Part shown: positions 28,412 through 36,448 of the stretch, in pieces
How positions within the stretch are numbered: the stretch's first letter is position 1
Layout: the number at the start of each line of letters is the position of its first letter
NCBI GenBank assembly: GCA_008017155.1
Contig: SSGX01000014.1
Coordinates: forward strand, 31,344-95,343
Direction of reading: 5' to 3'
From: Neisseriales bacterium
Lineage (GTDB): Bacteria > Pseudomonadota > Gammaproteobacteria > Burkholderiales > UBA11063
DNA length: 64,000 nucleotides
Translations under genes and position numbers: made by a program
Notes under the pieces: model-generated
What the model saw: the letters and a program-made list of their open reading frames with translations, nothing else
Told to the model about the DNA's origin: nothing
Database searches by the model: none

Positions 28412-29284
28412 TTAATAATTTATTACGTAATCAATTACAAGCTTTGCTGCTTTTTTGAAATGGGTGATTTGTTCTTGCTTGGAAATATAGACTTCATCAG
28501 TTAAAAAGCGGTCAACTAATACTGCATTTATTTCACAGCAAGGGATTTCAAGCTGATTGCAAAATCCAGCAAAACCAATTGATTCCATATCAAAGCTTCT
28601 GACCCCTTGTTCGTAGGCCTTTTTAAGATATTGTTGCTGTTCTTCTCGTGTATAGTTAAGTGCCATTGCGCCATTTAATCTCGCTTGTCCGTTATAATAA
28701 CCCATTCCGCCAACTATTTTTCCGTTAATAACTGAACAATCTTCTGCTAGGCTAGTAGCTTTGATAAATTTTTCGGCTAGATTCGGGCAAAATTGGGTTG
28801 GATAATAATGTATCTGTCCAAACTCAATTGACTCAAACTGAGCTTTAAGAGTATTGGTAACTGCTTCAGTTCCAACTACTATGTGCCCTGGATTTACACC
28901 AAGGCCGCCAGATGGTCCAACTCTAAAGAATTTTGGTGATTTTACTTTGGCATGCCAGAGTAGTTTGGCTACTTCATTTAGACAAATTAGTAGCGATGGT
29001 GCACCAATCCCATGAGAAACAATCAAACTATTATGAATTTTGTGAATATGATAGCGCTCTCTTTTACCAATGGTTTTACAGCGAATGTCAATGTCCTTGA
29101 CATTGTAAAATTTTCTAGCAAATTCGTTGGCAATAGTATCCGCATTATTAAAGGAACGTGTGAGAATTACATATTCTACATCACCAAACATTTGTTCCAA
29201 ATTTTGGCTAGAATCAAAACCTAAGTGATAAAGATAATCGGTTTCCAGATTTTGAAAAAAAGGATTGAGTTTGTCATAGTTCAT
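28412..29284 (-). CDS. Uridine phosphorylase-like nucleoside phosphorylase, copy 1
   Basis: 290 residues from the chosen start. It is a paralogue of the gene at 27521-28396, with VSHGIGAPSLLICLNEV, RVGPSGGLGVNPGHIVVG and SFDMESIGFAGFC. The two N-termini align only if translation starts at MNYDKLNPFFQNLE (ATG 29284), so the longer frame reaching 29323 is rejected. This start overlaps the 3' end of yciB. The phosphate-site motif reads GPSGG instead of GTSGG and GHIVVG instead of GTVVIT, so substrate preference may differ from copy 2. Confidence 0.78.
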   Translation of the reverse strand: MNYDKLNPFFQNLETDYLYHLGFDSSQNLEQMFGDVEYVILTRSFNNADTIANEFARKFYNVKDIDIRCKTIGKRERYHIHKIHNSLIVSHGIGAPSLLICLNEVAKLLWHAKVKSPKFFRVGPSGGLGVNPGHIVVGTEAVTNTLKAQFESIEFGQIHYYPTQFCPNLAEKFIKATSLAEDCSVINGKIVGGMGYYNGQARLNGAMALNYTREEQQQYLKKAYEQGVRSFDMESIGFAGFCNQLEIPCCEINAVLVDRFLTDEVYISKQEQITHFKKAAKLVIDYVINY

Positions 29285-29822
29285 TTTGGACACCACGAGT
29301 TTTACTATAGATAAATAAGCCACTAATAATTGTAAATAAGAGCATTAGTCCAAACCCACCAAATACTTTAAATTTAACCCAAATATATTCACTAAAAGAG
29401 TATGCTATAATCAGGTTTAGTATTCCCATTAGGATGAAAAAAGCTACCCACATTAGATTCACTCGTCCCCAATCTTTATCTGAGAGAGTGAAGTGTTCAT
29501 TTAGAAGTAGTTTAATCCCGTTTTTGCCCATTTTTGCTGAGACAAGTAGTGATACTGCCATTATCCAGTACAGTACGCTTGGCTTTAACATAACAAAGGT
29601 TTTATTGTGGAAAATGATTGTTAAACCACCAAATATTGTTATTAGCAATGTGCTAAGCCAGGTATTTTTGCCGATTCGTTTATAGATTATCTTGTAGAGT
29701 AGTAATTGTAACCAGCTTAGGACAATACAGATCCCGGTTGCTAGATAAATGTTTTTGGTAAAATAATAAACAGCGAAGAAACCAATTAATGGCAACATTT
29801 CAAAAAAAAGATTATTTTGCAT
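29274..29822 (-). CDS. yciB: Inner-membrane septation protein A (YciB/IspZ family)
   Basis: 182 residues with about five hydrophobic segments. Family motifs: MLPLIGFFAVYY at the start, HNKTFVMLKPSVLYWIMA, DWGRVNLMWVAFFILMGILNL and WVKFKVFGGFGL at the end. YciB affects cell-envelope synthesis and septation in enterobacteria and Shigella. It is the first gene of the minus-strand operon leading to oxyR, and its last codons overlap the phosphorylase start. It is divergent from tpiA across 92 bp. Confidence 0.9.
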   Translation of the reverse strand: MQNNLFFEMLPLIGFFAVYYFTKNIYLATGICIVLSWLQLLLYKIIYKRIGKNTWLSTLLITIFGGLTIIFHNKTFVMLKPSVLYWIMAVSLLVSAKMGKNGIKLLLNEHFTLSDKDWGRVNLMWVAFFILMGILNLIIAYSFSEYIWVKFKVFGGFGLMLLFTIISGLFIYSKTRGVQNEL

Positions 29823-29896
29823 ATTCGGCTTAAAAATAGTTGATAATAATTAAAGATTATACTGGATTTTGTAGTAAACAAAAAAATAATTTGAGT

Positions 29897-29923
29897 TTGC
29901 AAAATGGCTGTTCATGCTAAAAT
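29897..29923 (+). promoter_or_regulatory. Promoter of tpiA
   Basis: TTGCAA (29897-29902), a 15-bp spacer and TAAAAT (29918-29923), extended by TGC at 29915-29917, lie about 42 bp upstream of the tpiA ATG. Confidence 0.55.
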
Positions 29924-29964
29924 TCAGTCAGTATGCAGCGTTTTCTATTTTGGGGAACTTAGAA

Positions 29965-30699
29965 ATGAATAAACTGGTTATAGCAAACTGGAAAATGAAT
30001 GGAGACCTTAATAAGGTAAATTCAGATTTAAGTTTTTATGCCAACCATATAGCTACAAATAAAGCAAATGTAGTACTTGCTTTGCCGTATCTGTATATAG
30101 TTTGGGCAAAGCATATTCTTCTTAATAACTCATTTATTAGAATAGCAGCTCAGGATCTTAGTCACTATCGTGATTGTGGTGCTTATACTGGCAAGATTAA
30201 TGGTAGTATGCTAAAGGATGCCGGGGTTAACTATGTTCTTGTTGGGCATTCTGAACGGCGTAGTTTACTTGGCGAGAATGGTCAAATTCTTGTTGATAAG
30301 CTAATCAATGCCTTTGATAACAATTTAGTTCCCATTCTTTGTGTAGGTGAGTCAATTACTAATAGAGATGCTGGTAATTATCTTGAATATATTGAAACTC
30401 AATTATCTGGTTTAATGCAAATTGCTGAAATAAAAGAGATGATTATTGCCTATGAGCCATGTTGGGCAATTGGAACTGGTAAAGTGCCAACCCTTTCTGA
30501 AATACAAGAAGTAGCTGATTTTATTCACAGCTACATGCAAAAAAACTTCCCATATGCTAAAATAGCTGTTTTGTATGGTGGAAGTGTAACTAGTCAAAAT
30601 GCACATGAAATACTTGCTATTGCCAATGTTAATGGGGTACTGGTAGGTGGGGCTTCGCTTAAAACTGCCGATTTTACAGCAATTTGTGAAAATGTTTAG
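29965..30699 (+). CDS. tpiA: Triosephosphate isomerase
   Basis: 244 residues. Interconverts DHAP and glyceraldehyde-3-phosphate in glycolysis. Catalytic residues are Lys10 (ANWKMNGD), His95 (VGHSERR) and Glu164 (AYEPCWAIGTGK); the phosphate-binding GG near YGGSV and VGGASL is present. The frame is open from 29914, but MNKLVIANWKMN at 29965 is the family start and has GGGGA at 29952-29956. The order tpiA-secG-tRNA-Leu-nuo is characteristic of betaproteobacteria. Confidence 0.97.
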   Translation: MNKLVIANWKMNGDLNKVNSDLSFYANHIATNKANVVLALPYLYIVWAKHILLNNSFIRIAAQDLSHYRDCGAYTGKINGSMLKDAGVNYVLVGHSERRSLLGENGQILVDKLINAFDNNLVPILCVGESITNRDAGNYLEYIETQLSGLMQIAEIKEMIIAYEPCWAIGTGKVPTLSEIQEVADFIHSYMQKNFPYAKIAVLYGGSVTSQNAHEILAIANVNGVLVGGASLKTADFTAICENV

Positions 30700-30747
30700 T
30701 TTGTTATGTTTCTGATTTTAATGTAAATTTTTAGATTTATTGATTAT

Positions 30748-31143
30748 ATGGAAATTTTAAAAACGTTATTGTGGATTATCCAGATAGTTTCAGCTATCTC
30801 TGTGATAATATTAGTTTTATTGCAGCAGGGTAAAGGTGCGGATGCTGGTGCTACTTTTGGTTCTGGTGGTTCATCTTCATTGTTTGGTGCCAGTGGGTCA
30901 GCTAACTTTTTGAGTCGCTCTACCGCGGTTGGAGCAGTGATTTTCTTTGTTACTACTTTGGTGCTTGTCTTGATTTCAAGTAGTGGTAGAGTTGGTGATC
31001 TTGGAGTTATGGCTAGTATGACAAATGGTAGTAAAGCATCAGCCAGTCAGGTTGTTTCGTCAGGAGTTGTTGCTAGTCAGCCAGCTGGTGTTAGCAAAAA
31101 AGCTACAACTAAGAAAGAAGCTGGTAATCAAATTCCAGATTGA
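30748..31143 (+). CDS. secG: Protein translocase subunit SecG
   Basis: 131 residues. Two transmembrane helices (about 5-24 and 55-75) flank the conserved loop VLLQQGKGADAGATFGSG. It is a subunit of the SecYEG channel that assists SecA. The C-terminal tail is rich in Ser, Ala and Lys and variable in the family. It lies 48 bp after tpiA and 8 bp before tRNA-Leu, an order well conserved in relatives. Confidence 0.95.
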   Translation: MEILKTLLWIIQIVSAISVIILVLLQQGKGADAGATFGSGGSSSLFGASGSANFLSRSTAVGAVIFFVTTLVLVLISSSGRVGDLGVMASMTNGSKASASQVVSSGVVASQPAGVSKKATTKKEAGNQIPD

Positions 31144-31151
31144 TAAATTTT

Positions 31152-31237
31152 GCCGACATGGTGAAATTGGTAGACACGCCATCTTGAGGGGGTGGTAAGC
31201 TTAGCTTGTGTGAGTTCAAATCTCACTGTCGGCACCA
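31152..31237 (+). tRNA. tRNA-Leu, anticodon GAG
   Basis: 86 nt with an encoded CCA end. Acceptor stem GCCGACA/TGTCGGC, anticodon stem CCATC/GGTGG with loop TTGAGGG (GAG, reading CUC and CUU), a long variable arm and the T-arm GTGAG-TTCAAAT-CTCAC. The long variable arm and the A discriminator fit a class II leucine tRNA. It lies between secG and nuoA. Confidence 0.95.
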
Positions 31238-31260
31238 CGTTAATATTTTAAGGAAATAAA

Positions 31261-31620
31261 ATGATTTATACTTCATATTTTCCAATACTTTTCTTTATGC
31301 TGCTAGCTACCATTATGGGTTCCATAATGATTGTTGCAGGTCGTCTTCTTGGGCGTCATAAGCCAGATGATCAAAAAAACTCACCCTATGAGTGTGGTTT
31401 TGAAGCTTTTGAAGATGCACGGGTTAAATTTGATGTTCGCTATTATTTGATAGCGATTATTTTTATTTTATTTGATCTTGAGGTTGCATTTTTATTACCT
31501 TGGGCATTAGTATTTCGTCATTTGGGGATGTATGGCTTTGTGGTTATGGCGGTATTTTTGACGATATTAATCGCTGGCTTTGTTTATGTATGGAAAAAAG
31601 GAGCGTTAGAATGGGAATAG
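31261..31620 (+). CDS. nuoA: NADH-quinone oxidoreductase subunit A
   Basis: 119 residues, three transmembrane helices. The conserved loop [21 protein letters not shown] and the following [22 protein letters not shown] are typical of NuoA/ND3. AAGGAAATAAA precedes the ATG. It is the first gene of the 14-subunit complex I operon and overlaps nuoB by 10 bp. Confidence 0.97.
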   Translation: MIYTSYFPILFFMLLATIMGSIMIVAGRLLGRHKPDDQKNSPYECGFEAFEDARVKFDVRYYLIAIIFILFDLEVAFLLPWALVFRHLGMYGFVVMAVFLTILIAGFVYVWKKGALEWE

Positions 31621-32096
31621 AAGGAGTTCTAAAAGAGGGCTTTGTTACAACTACCGCTGATAAGTTGATTAATTGGGCGCGTACAGGTTCGCTTTGGCCA
31701 ATGACATTTGGTTTAGCTTGTTGTGCGGTGGAAATGATGCATATCGGTGCTGCGCGTTATGATCTTGATCGTTTTGGCGCGGTATTCCGTCCTTCTCCAC
31801 GTCAGTCAGATGTTATGATTGTTGCGGGTACGCTTTGTAACAAAATGGCACCAGCGTTACGTAAAGTTTATGATCAAATGCCTGAGCCTCGTTGGGTAAT
31901 TTCAATGGGTTCATGTGCTAATGGTGGTGGGTATTATCACTATTCCTACTCTGTTGTCCGTGGTTGTGATCGCATTGTTCCCGTTGATATTTATATTCCT
32001 GGATGTCCGCCAGCTGCTGAAGCTCTGATGTATGGAATTATTCAGTTACAGAATAAAATTCGTCGTGATTCTACAATTGCCAGAAAGAGTGCCTGA
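31611..32096 (+). CDS. nuoB: NADH-quinone oxidoreductase subunit B
   Basis: 161 residues. Carries the terminal 4Fe-4S cluster N2 with cysteines in [22 protein letters not shown] and IPGCPP. The frame is open upstream inside nuoA, but the ATG at 31611 has AAAAAGGAG at 31595-31602 and gives the standard [15 protein letters not shown] start, overlapping the end of nuoA. The stop overlaps the nuoC start by one base. Confidence 0.97.
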   Translation: MGIEGVLKEGFVTTTADKLINWARTGSLWPMTFGLACCAVEMMHIGAARYDLDRFGAVFRPSPRQSDVMIVAGTLCNKMAPALRKVYDQMPEPRWVISMGSCANGGGYYHYSYSVVRGCDRIVPVDIYIPGCPPAAEALMYGIIQLQNKIRRDSTIARKSA

Positions 32097-32698
32097 TGAG
32101 TAAATTAGATAGACTGGAAGCGGCTTTAGTTGAAGTTGCCGGTAATATATACAATAATTTATATCGCCATTATAATGAAATTACCATTGAGGTAAGCCCT
32201 GATCGATTAATTGAGCTTATGAATAAGCTTGCTCTAGATGATAAACTTAGTTTTGAACAATGTCAGGATGTTTGTGGGGTTGATTATTTAAACTATAAAA
32301 ACGAAGAAAGGTCTGAAGATGCTTTGCGTTTTGCAGTTGTTTATCATCTTTTATCACAGAAATATAACTGGCGGTTACGTGTCAAGACTTTTGCTACTAA
32401 CAATGAGTTCCCAATTGTCCCTTCAGTAGTTGAGATCTGGAGTTCAGTTAGTTGGTTTGAGCGCGAAGCCTTTGATTTATATGGTATTGTATTTGAGGGT
32501 CATCCGGATTTACGTCGGATTCTTACTGACTACGGCTTTATTGGGCATCCATTCCGTAAGGATTTCCCATTGTCAGGATATGTTGAGATGCGCTATGACG
32601 AAGAGCAGAAGCGTGTTATTTATCAACCAGTAACAATTGAGCCGCGTGAAATAACACCACGCATTATACGTGAGGAGGGCTACGGTGGCAGAAATTAA
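32096..32698 (+). CDS. nuoC: NADH-quinone oxidoreductase subunit C
   Basis: 200 residues, the 30-kDa subunit of the peripheral arm. The family motif [29 protein letters not shown]...[10 protein letters not shown] is complete. It is separate from nuoD, unlike the fused NuoCD of enterobacteria. The ATG shares one base with the nuoB stop. Confidence 0.96.
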   Translation: MSKLDRLEAALVEVAGNIYNNLYRHYNEITIEVSPDRLIELMNKLALDDKLSFEQCQDVCGVDYLNYKNEERSEDALRFAVVYHLLSQKYNWRLRVKTFATNNEFPIVPSVVEIWSSVSWFEREAFDLYGIVFEGHPDLRRILTDYGFIGHPFRKDFPLSGYVEMRYDEEQKRVIYQPVTIEPREITPRIIREEGYGGRN

Positions 32699-33938
32699 GA
32701 ACTACACCCTGAATTTTGGGCCGCAACATCCGTCTGCCCACGGGGTTTTACGTTTGGTACTTGAGCTTGATGGTGAAGTGATTCAACGTGCAGATCCACA
32801 TATTGGATTATTGCATCGTGCAACTGAAAAACTTTCTGAGCATAAGACATTTATTCAAGCTTTGCCATACATGGATAGGCTTGATTATGTATCAATGATG
32901 TGTAATGAGCACGCTTATTGTCTAGCTATTGAGAAGTTAATGGGGCTTGAAGTTCCTATTCGCGCCCAATACATTCGAGTTATGTTCGCTGAGATTACCC
33001 GTATTCTTAATCATCTAATGTGGATTGGTGCACATGCCCTAGATATTGGTGCAATGGCGGTATTCCTTTATGCTTTCCGTGAGCGTGAAGATCTTATGGA
33101 TTGCTACGAAGCCGTTTCAGGTGCTCGGATGCATGCGGCATATTTTAGGCCAGGTGGTGTTTATCGCGATTTACCTGAAACTATGCCAAAATATGCAGAA
33201 TCAAAAGTAAAAACTAAAAAACAAATAGATGCATTAAATAAAGCCCGTCAAGGAAGTTTACTTGATTTTATTGAAGACTTTGCTAGTCGCTTTGATAAAT
33301 GTGTGGATGAATATGAAACCTTAATTACGGATAATCGGATTTGGAAGCAGCGTACCGTTGGTATTGGTGTCGTTACTCCTGAACGTGCGTTAAATTTAGG
33401 TTTTTCTGGTCCTATGGTACGTGGCTCAGGTCTAGCTTGGGATTTACGTAAGAAACAACCGTATGACGTGTATGCTGATTTAGATTTTGATATCCCAATT
33501 GGCAAAAATGGTGATAGCTATGATCGTTATTTGGTACGTGTAGCAGAATTACGTGAGTCGAATAAAATCATTAAACAGTGTGTGGCTTGGCTAAAAAATA
33601 ATCCTGGTCCAGTTATAGTTGATGATCACAAAGTTGCACCACCGCATCGTGAAAAAATGAAATACGGAATGGAAGAACTAATTCACCATTTCAAATTGTT
33701 TACTGAGGGTATGCATGTACCTGAAGGTGAAGTTTATCAGGCTGTTGAACATCCTAAAGGTGAGTTTGGAATTTATCTTATTTCCGACGGTGGCAATAAA
33801 CCATATCGTCTGAAAATTAAAGCACCGGGTTATGCTCATTTGGCAGCGCTTGATGAAATGAGTCGTGGACATATGATTGCCGATGTTGTTGCAATTATTG
33901 GTACTCAGGATATCGTATTTGGGGAGATTGATAGATAA
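32685..33938 (+). CDS. nuoD: NADH-quinone oxidoreductase subunit D
   Basis: 417 residues, the 49-kDa subunit forming the quinone pocket with NuoB. Motifs: [49 protein letters not shown] and the C-terminal [26 protein letters not shown]. The start is GTG at 32685, six bases after GAGGAGG at 32672-32678; an earlier GTG at 32670 overlaps that ribosome binding site and is rejected. It overlaps nuoC by 14 bp and nuoE by one base. Confidence 0.96.
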   Translation: MAEIKNYTLNFGPQHPSAHGVLRLVLELDGEVIQRADPHIGLLHRATEKLSEHKTFIQALPYMDRLDYVSMMCNEHAYCLAIEKLMGLEVPIRAQYIRVMFAEITRILNHLMWIGAHALDIGAMAVFLYAFREREDLMDCYEAVSGARMHAAYFRPGGVYRDLPETMPKYAESKVKTKKQIDALNKARQGSLLDFIEDFASRFDKCVDEYETLITDNRIWKQRTVGIGVVTPERALNLGFSGPMVRGSGLAWDLRKKQPYDVYADLDFDIPIGKNGDSYDRYLVRVAELRESNKIIKQCVAWLKNNPGPVIVDDHKVAPPHREKMKYGMEELIHHFKLFTEGMHVPEGEVYQAVEHPKGEFGIYLISDGGNKPYRLKIKAPGYAHLAALDEMSRGHMIADVVAIIGTQDIVFGEIDR

Positions 33939-34411
33939 TGTTATCTCAGGAATCATTACAAAAAATTGATGTTGAGTTGGCTAAATATCCAGCAGAACAA
34001 CGAAGAAGTGCAACAATGTCTGCGCTGAGAATTGCTCAGCAAGAATTAGGTTGGTTATCTCCAGAAACAATGGAATTTGTTGCTAGTTATTTACGGATAC
34101 CTGCTGCTCAAGTAATGGAAGTAGCAACTTTTTATGGGATGTATAATCTCAAGCCAGTTGGTAAATATAAGATTACCGTTTGTACTAATCTTCCATGTGC
34201 ATTGCGTGGCGGGGTCAATTCGATTGAGTATCTTGAACACAAGTTAGGCATAAAAGTAGGTGAGACTACATCTGATGGTAAATTTACCTTGATGGAAGGT
34301 GAGTGCATGGGAGCATGTGGTGATGCGCCCGTATTATTGCTAAATAATCATAAAATGTGTAGTTTTATGAATCCGGAAGCAATTGATAAAAAATTAGCGG
34401 AATTAGTTTAG
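33938..34411 (+). CDS. nuoE: NADH-quinone oxidoreductase subunit E
   Basis: 157 residues, the 24-kDa subunit carrying 2Fe-2S cluster N1a. The four ligands lie in CTNLPC (C-x4-C) and ECMGACGDAP (C-x3-C). It is part of the NADH-oxidising module with NuoF and NuoG. The ATG overlaps the nuoD stop by one base. Its stop is directly followed by a TTG-initiated gene unrelated to complex I. Confidence 0.96.
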   Translation: MLSQESLQKIDVELAKYPAEQRRSATMSALRIAQQELGWLSPETMEFVASYLRIPAAQVMEVATFYGMYNLKPVGKYKITVCTNLPCALRGGVNSIEYLEHKLGIKVGETTSDGKFTLMEGECMGACGDAPVLLLNNHKMCSFMNPEAIDKKLAELV

Positions 34412-35107
34412 TTGTATTCACGAGGGCTGTTAAGAGCCTGTTCGTTAGTAATACTATTAAATGGAAATTATTTGGTTTATGCTGGAGAGAGTAGTCCCTT
34501 TCAACGTTATGATAATAACTTGACTCTTGGCTACTATAATGTTATTTATGGTGATGGTGATTCAACCGGGGGTATTGATATTCATGCTGAAGCCCTACTA
34601 GATATGGGGCTATGGTTGTCAGCTGGTGCTGGATATGTATTATATTATAACCGTACCAGTAGTGTATTAAATAAGGTTACAGGTGCCAGTCTAGCTATCA
34701 ATGCAGGATACGCATTTCTTACTCTTGAAAATAAGCTTAACCTTATTCCATATGTAAGAATGCAACATATAGGTCAATCATTGAGTACGGGCTATGACTC
34801 TTCTCAGGTTGATTATACTGATGCATATGGACCGGGGTTAATAACTGAATATGATGCGATTAGGGATACTTTAAAATTTCGATTTGATACTAATGTTTTA
34901 TTTTCAAATACGAAATCATCCTTTGTATCACCAAATAATTACCCAGACCAAAGCAATACCAATACTTTGTGGAGCTTTAGTCCTAGTATACAATACAATA
35001 TTACAAAAGTATTAACAACACAATTTATTTACTCATATACAATTAATACCTATAATCCTAGCATGAGTGCAAATACTTTTGATTTCAGGATAGGTATAAT
35101 TTATTAA
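34412..35107 (+). CDS. Putative outer-membrane beta-barrel protein inserted in the nuo operon
   Basis: 231 residues. The only plausible start is TTG at 34412, immediately after the nuoE stop; GGA about 15 bases upstream is a weak Shine-Dalgarno, so coupling is likely. A signal peptide (about residues 5-24, ending VYA) leads to a chain of alternating-pattern strands rich in Tyr, Asn and Gly ([72 protein letters not shown]). It ends in FDFRIGIIY, with the terminal aromatic residue expected for BAM-inserted barrels. It looks like a small 8-10 strand barrel. It is not a complex I subunit and no specific family is recognised. nuoF follows after 14 bp. Confidence 0.7.
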   Translation: MYSRGLLRACSLVILLNGNYLVYAGESSPFQRYDNNLTLGYYNVIYGDGDSTGGIDIHAEALLDMGLWLSAGAGYVLYYNRTSSVLNKVTGASLAINAGYAFLTLENKLNLIPYVRMQHIGQSLSTGYDSSQVDYTDAYGPGLITEYDAIRDTLKFRFDTNVLFSNTKSSFVSPNNYPDQSNTNTLWSFSPSIQYNITKVLTTQFIYSYTINTYNPSMSANTFDFRIGIIY

Positions 35108-35121
35108 GCCAAGGAGTTTAT

Positions 35122-36417
35122 ATGGCAATTTATCATAGCGGTGTTATATTTGCCGATGTGGATACGCATGATCCCGATTGCTGGAAATTGAATAATTATA
35201 TCAAGCGCGGTGGTTATCAGGCGCTTAAGCGTATCATTGGTTCAAAAGTTCCTGCTGAAGAAGTTATTGCAGAAATGAAAACATCCGGCTTACGTGGTCG
35301 TGGTGGTGCAGGATTCCCGACTGGACTTAAATGGAGCTTTATGCCACGTACAATGCCTGGTCAGAAATACATCATGTGTAATAGTGATGAGGGTGAGCCT
35401 GGTACTTTTAAAGATCGTGATATTCTTGCTTTTAATCCCCATGCAGTAATTGAGGGTATGATTATTGCTGGTTATTCAATTGGGGCATCAGCTGGTTATA
35501 ATTATATTCATGGTGAGATTTTTGAGCTGTATCAAAGGTTTGAAGAGGCCCTTTCAGAAGCGCGAGCTGCTGGATTTTTAGGCAAAAATATTTTAGACTC
35601 TGGATTTGAGTTTGAGTTGCATGCTCACCATGGTTATGGTGCCTATATTTGTGGCGATGAAACTGCATTATTAAATTCAGTTGAAGGGCATAAAGGTCAA
35701 CCGCGATTTAAGCCGCCTTTCCCGGCTGGTTATGGTTTATACGGTAAGCCAACTACAATTAATAATACTGAATCTCTTGCATCAGTTCCATTTATTCTAC
35801 GTGATGGTGGACAGACATTTATGGATAAGGGTATTCCAAATAATGGTGGAACTAAATTATTCTCAATTTCTGGACATGTAGAGCGTCCTGGTAATTATGA
35901 AATTCCATTGGGAACACCGTTTAGCAAATTACTAGAAATGGCTGGAGGTATGCGTGGTGGTAAAAAAATGAAAGCGGTAATCCCTGGTGGATCGTCAGCG
36001 CCAGTTTTACCAGCAGAAATCATGATGGATTGTAATATGGATTATGATTCAATTGCCAAAGCGGGTTCTATGCTTGGATCTGGTGCTGTGATTGTTATGG
36101 ATGAAGATGTCTGTATGGTTAAAGCACTTGAGCGACTTTCTTACTTTTATCATGAAGAAAGTTGTGGTCAATGTACTCCATGTCGTGAGGGAACAGGATG
36201 GCTATATCAAATCGTTCATCGTATTGAAACTGGACAGGGAAGAGTTGGAGACCTTGAATTATTGAATAGTCTTGGGAATCAAATGGCAGGACGTACGATT
36301 TGTGCCTTGTCGGATGCAGCGGTTTTCCCGGTACGTAGTTTTACCAAGCATTTTAGAAATGAATTTGAATATCATATCGAAAACAAAAAATGTATGGTAA
36401 ATCATCGCTGGTGTTAA
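35122..36417 (+). CDS. nuoF: NADH-quinone oxidoreductase subunit F
   Basis: 431 residues, the 51-kDa subunit that binds NADH, FMN and 4Fe-4S cluster N3. Visible are [16 protein letters not shown] (NADH/FMN loop), [32 protein letters not shown] and the cluster motif [21 protein letters not shown] precedes the ATG at 35122. nuoF is separated from nuoE by the inserted beta-barrel gene. Confidence 0.97.
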   Translation: MAIYHSGVIFADVDTHDPDCWKLNNYIKRGGYQALKRIIGSKVPAEEVIAEMKTSGLRGRGGAGFPTGLKWSFMPRTMPGQKYIMCNSDEGEPGTFKDRDILAFNPHAVIEGMIIAGYSIGASAGYNYIHGEIFELYQRFEEALSEARAAGFLGKNILDSGFEFELHAHHGYGAYICGDETALLNSVEGHKGQPRFKPPFPAGYGLYGKPTTINNTESLASVPFILRDGGQTFMDKGIPNNGGTKLFSISGHVERPGNYEIPLGTPFSKLLEMAGGMRGGKKMKAVIPGGSSAPVLPAEIMMDCNMDYDSIAKAGSMLGSGAVIVMDEDVCMVKALERLSYFYHEESCGQCTPCREGTGWLYQIVHRIETGQGRVGDLELLNSLGNQMAGRTICALSDAAVFPVRSFTKHFRNEFEYHIENKKCMVNHRWC

Positions 36418-36448
36418 TGCCAAAGATAGTTGTTGTTAGGAATCAATA

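Noticed and set aside
31500..31610. Extended nuoB N-terminus starting inside nuoA
   Set aside because: The strong AAAAAGGAG precedes ATG 31611 and homologues begin at MGIEG.
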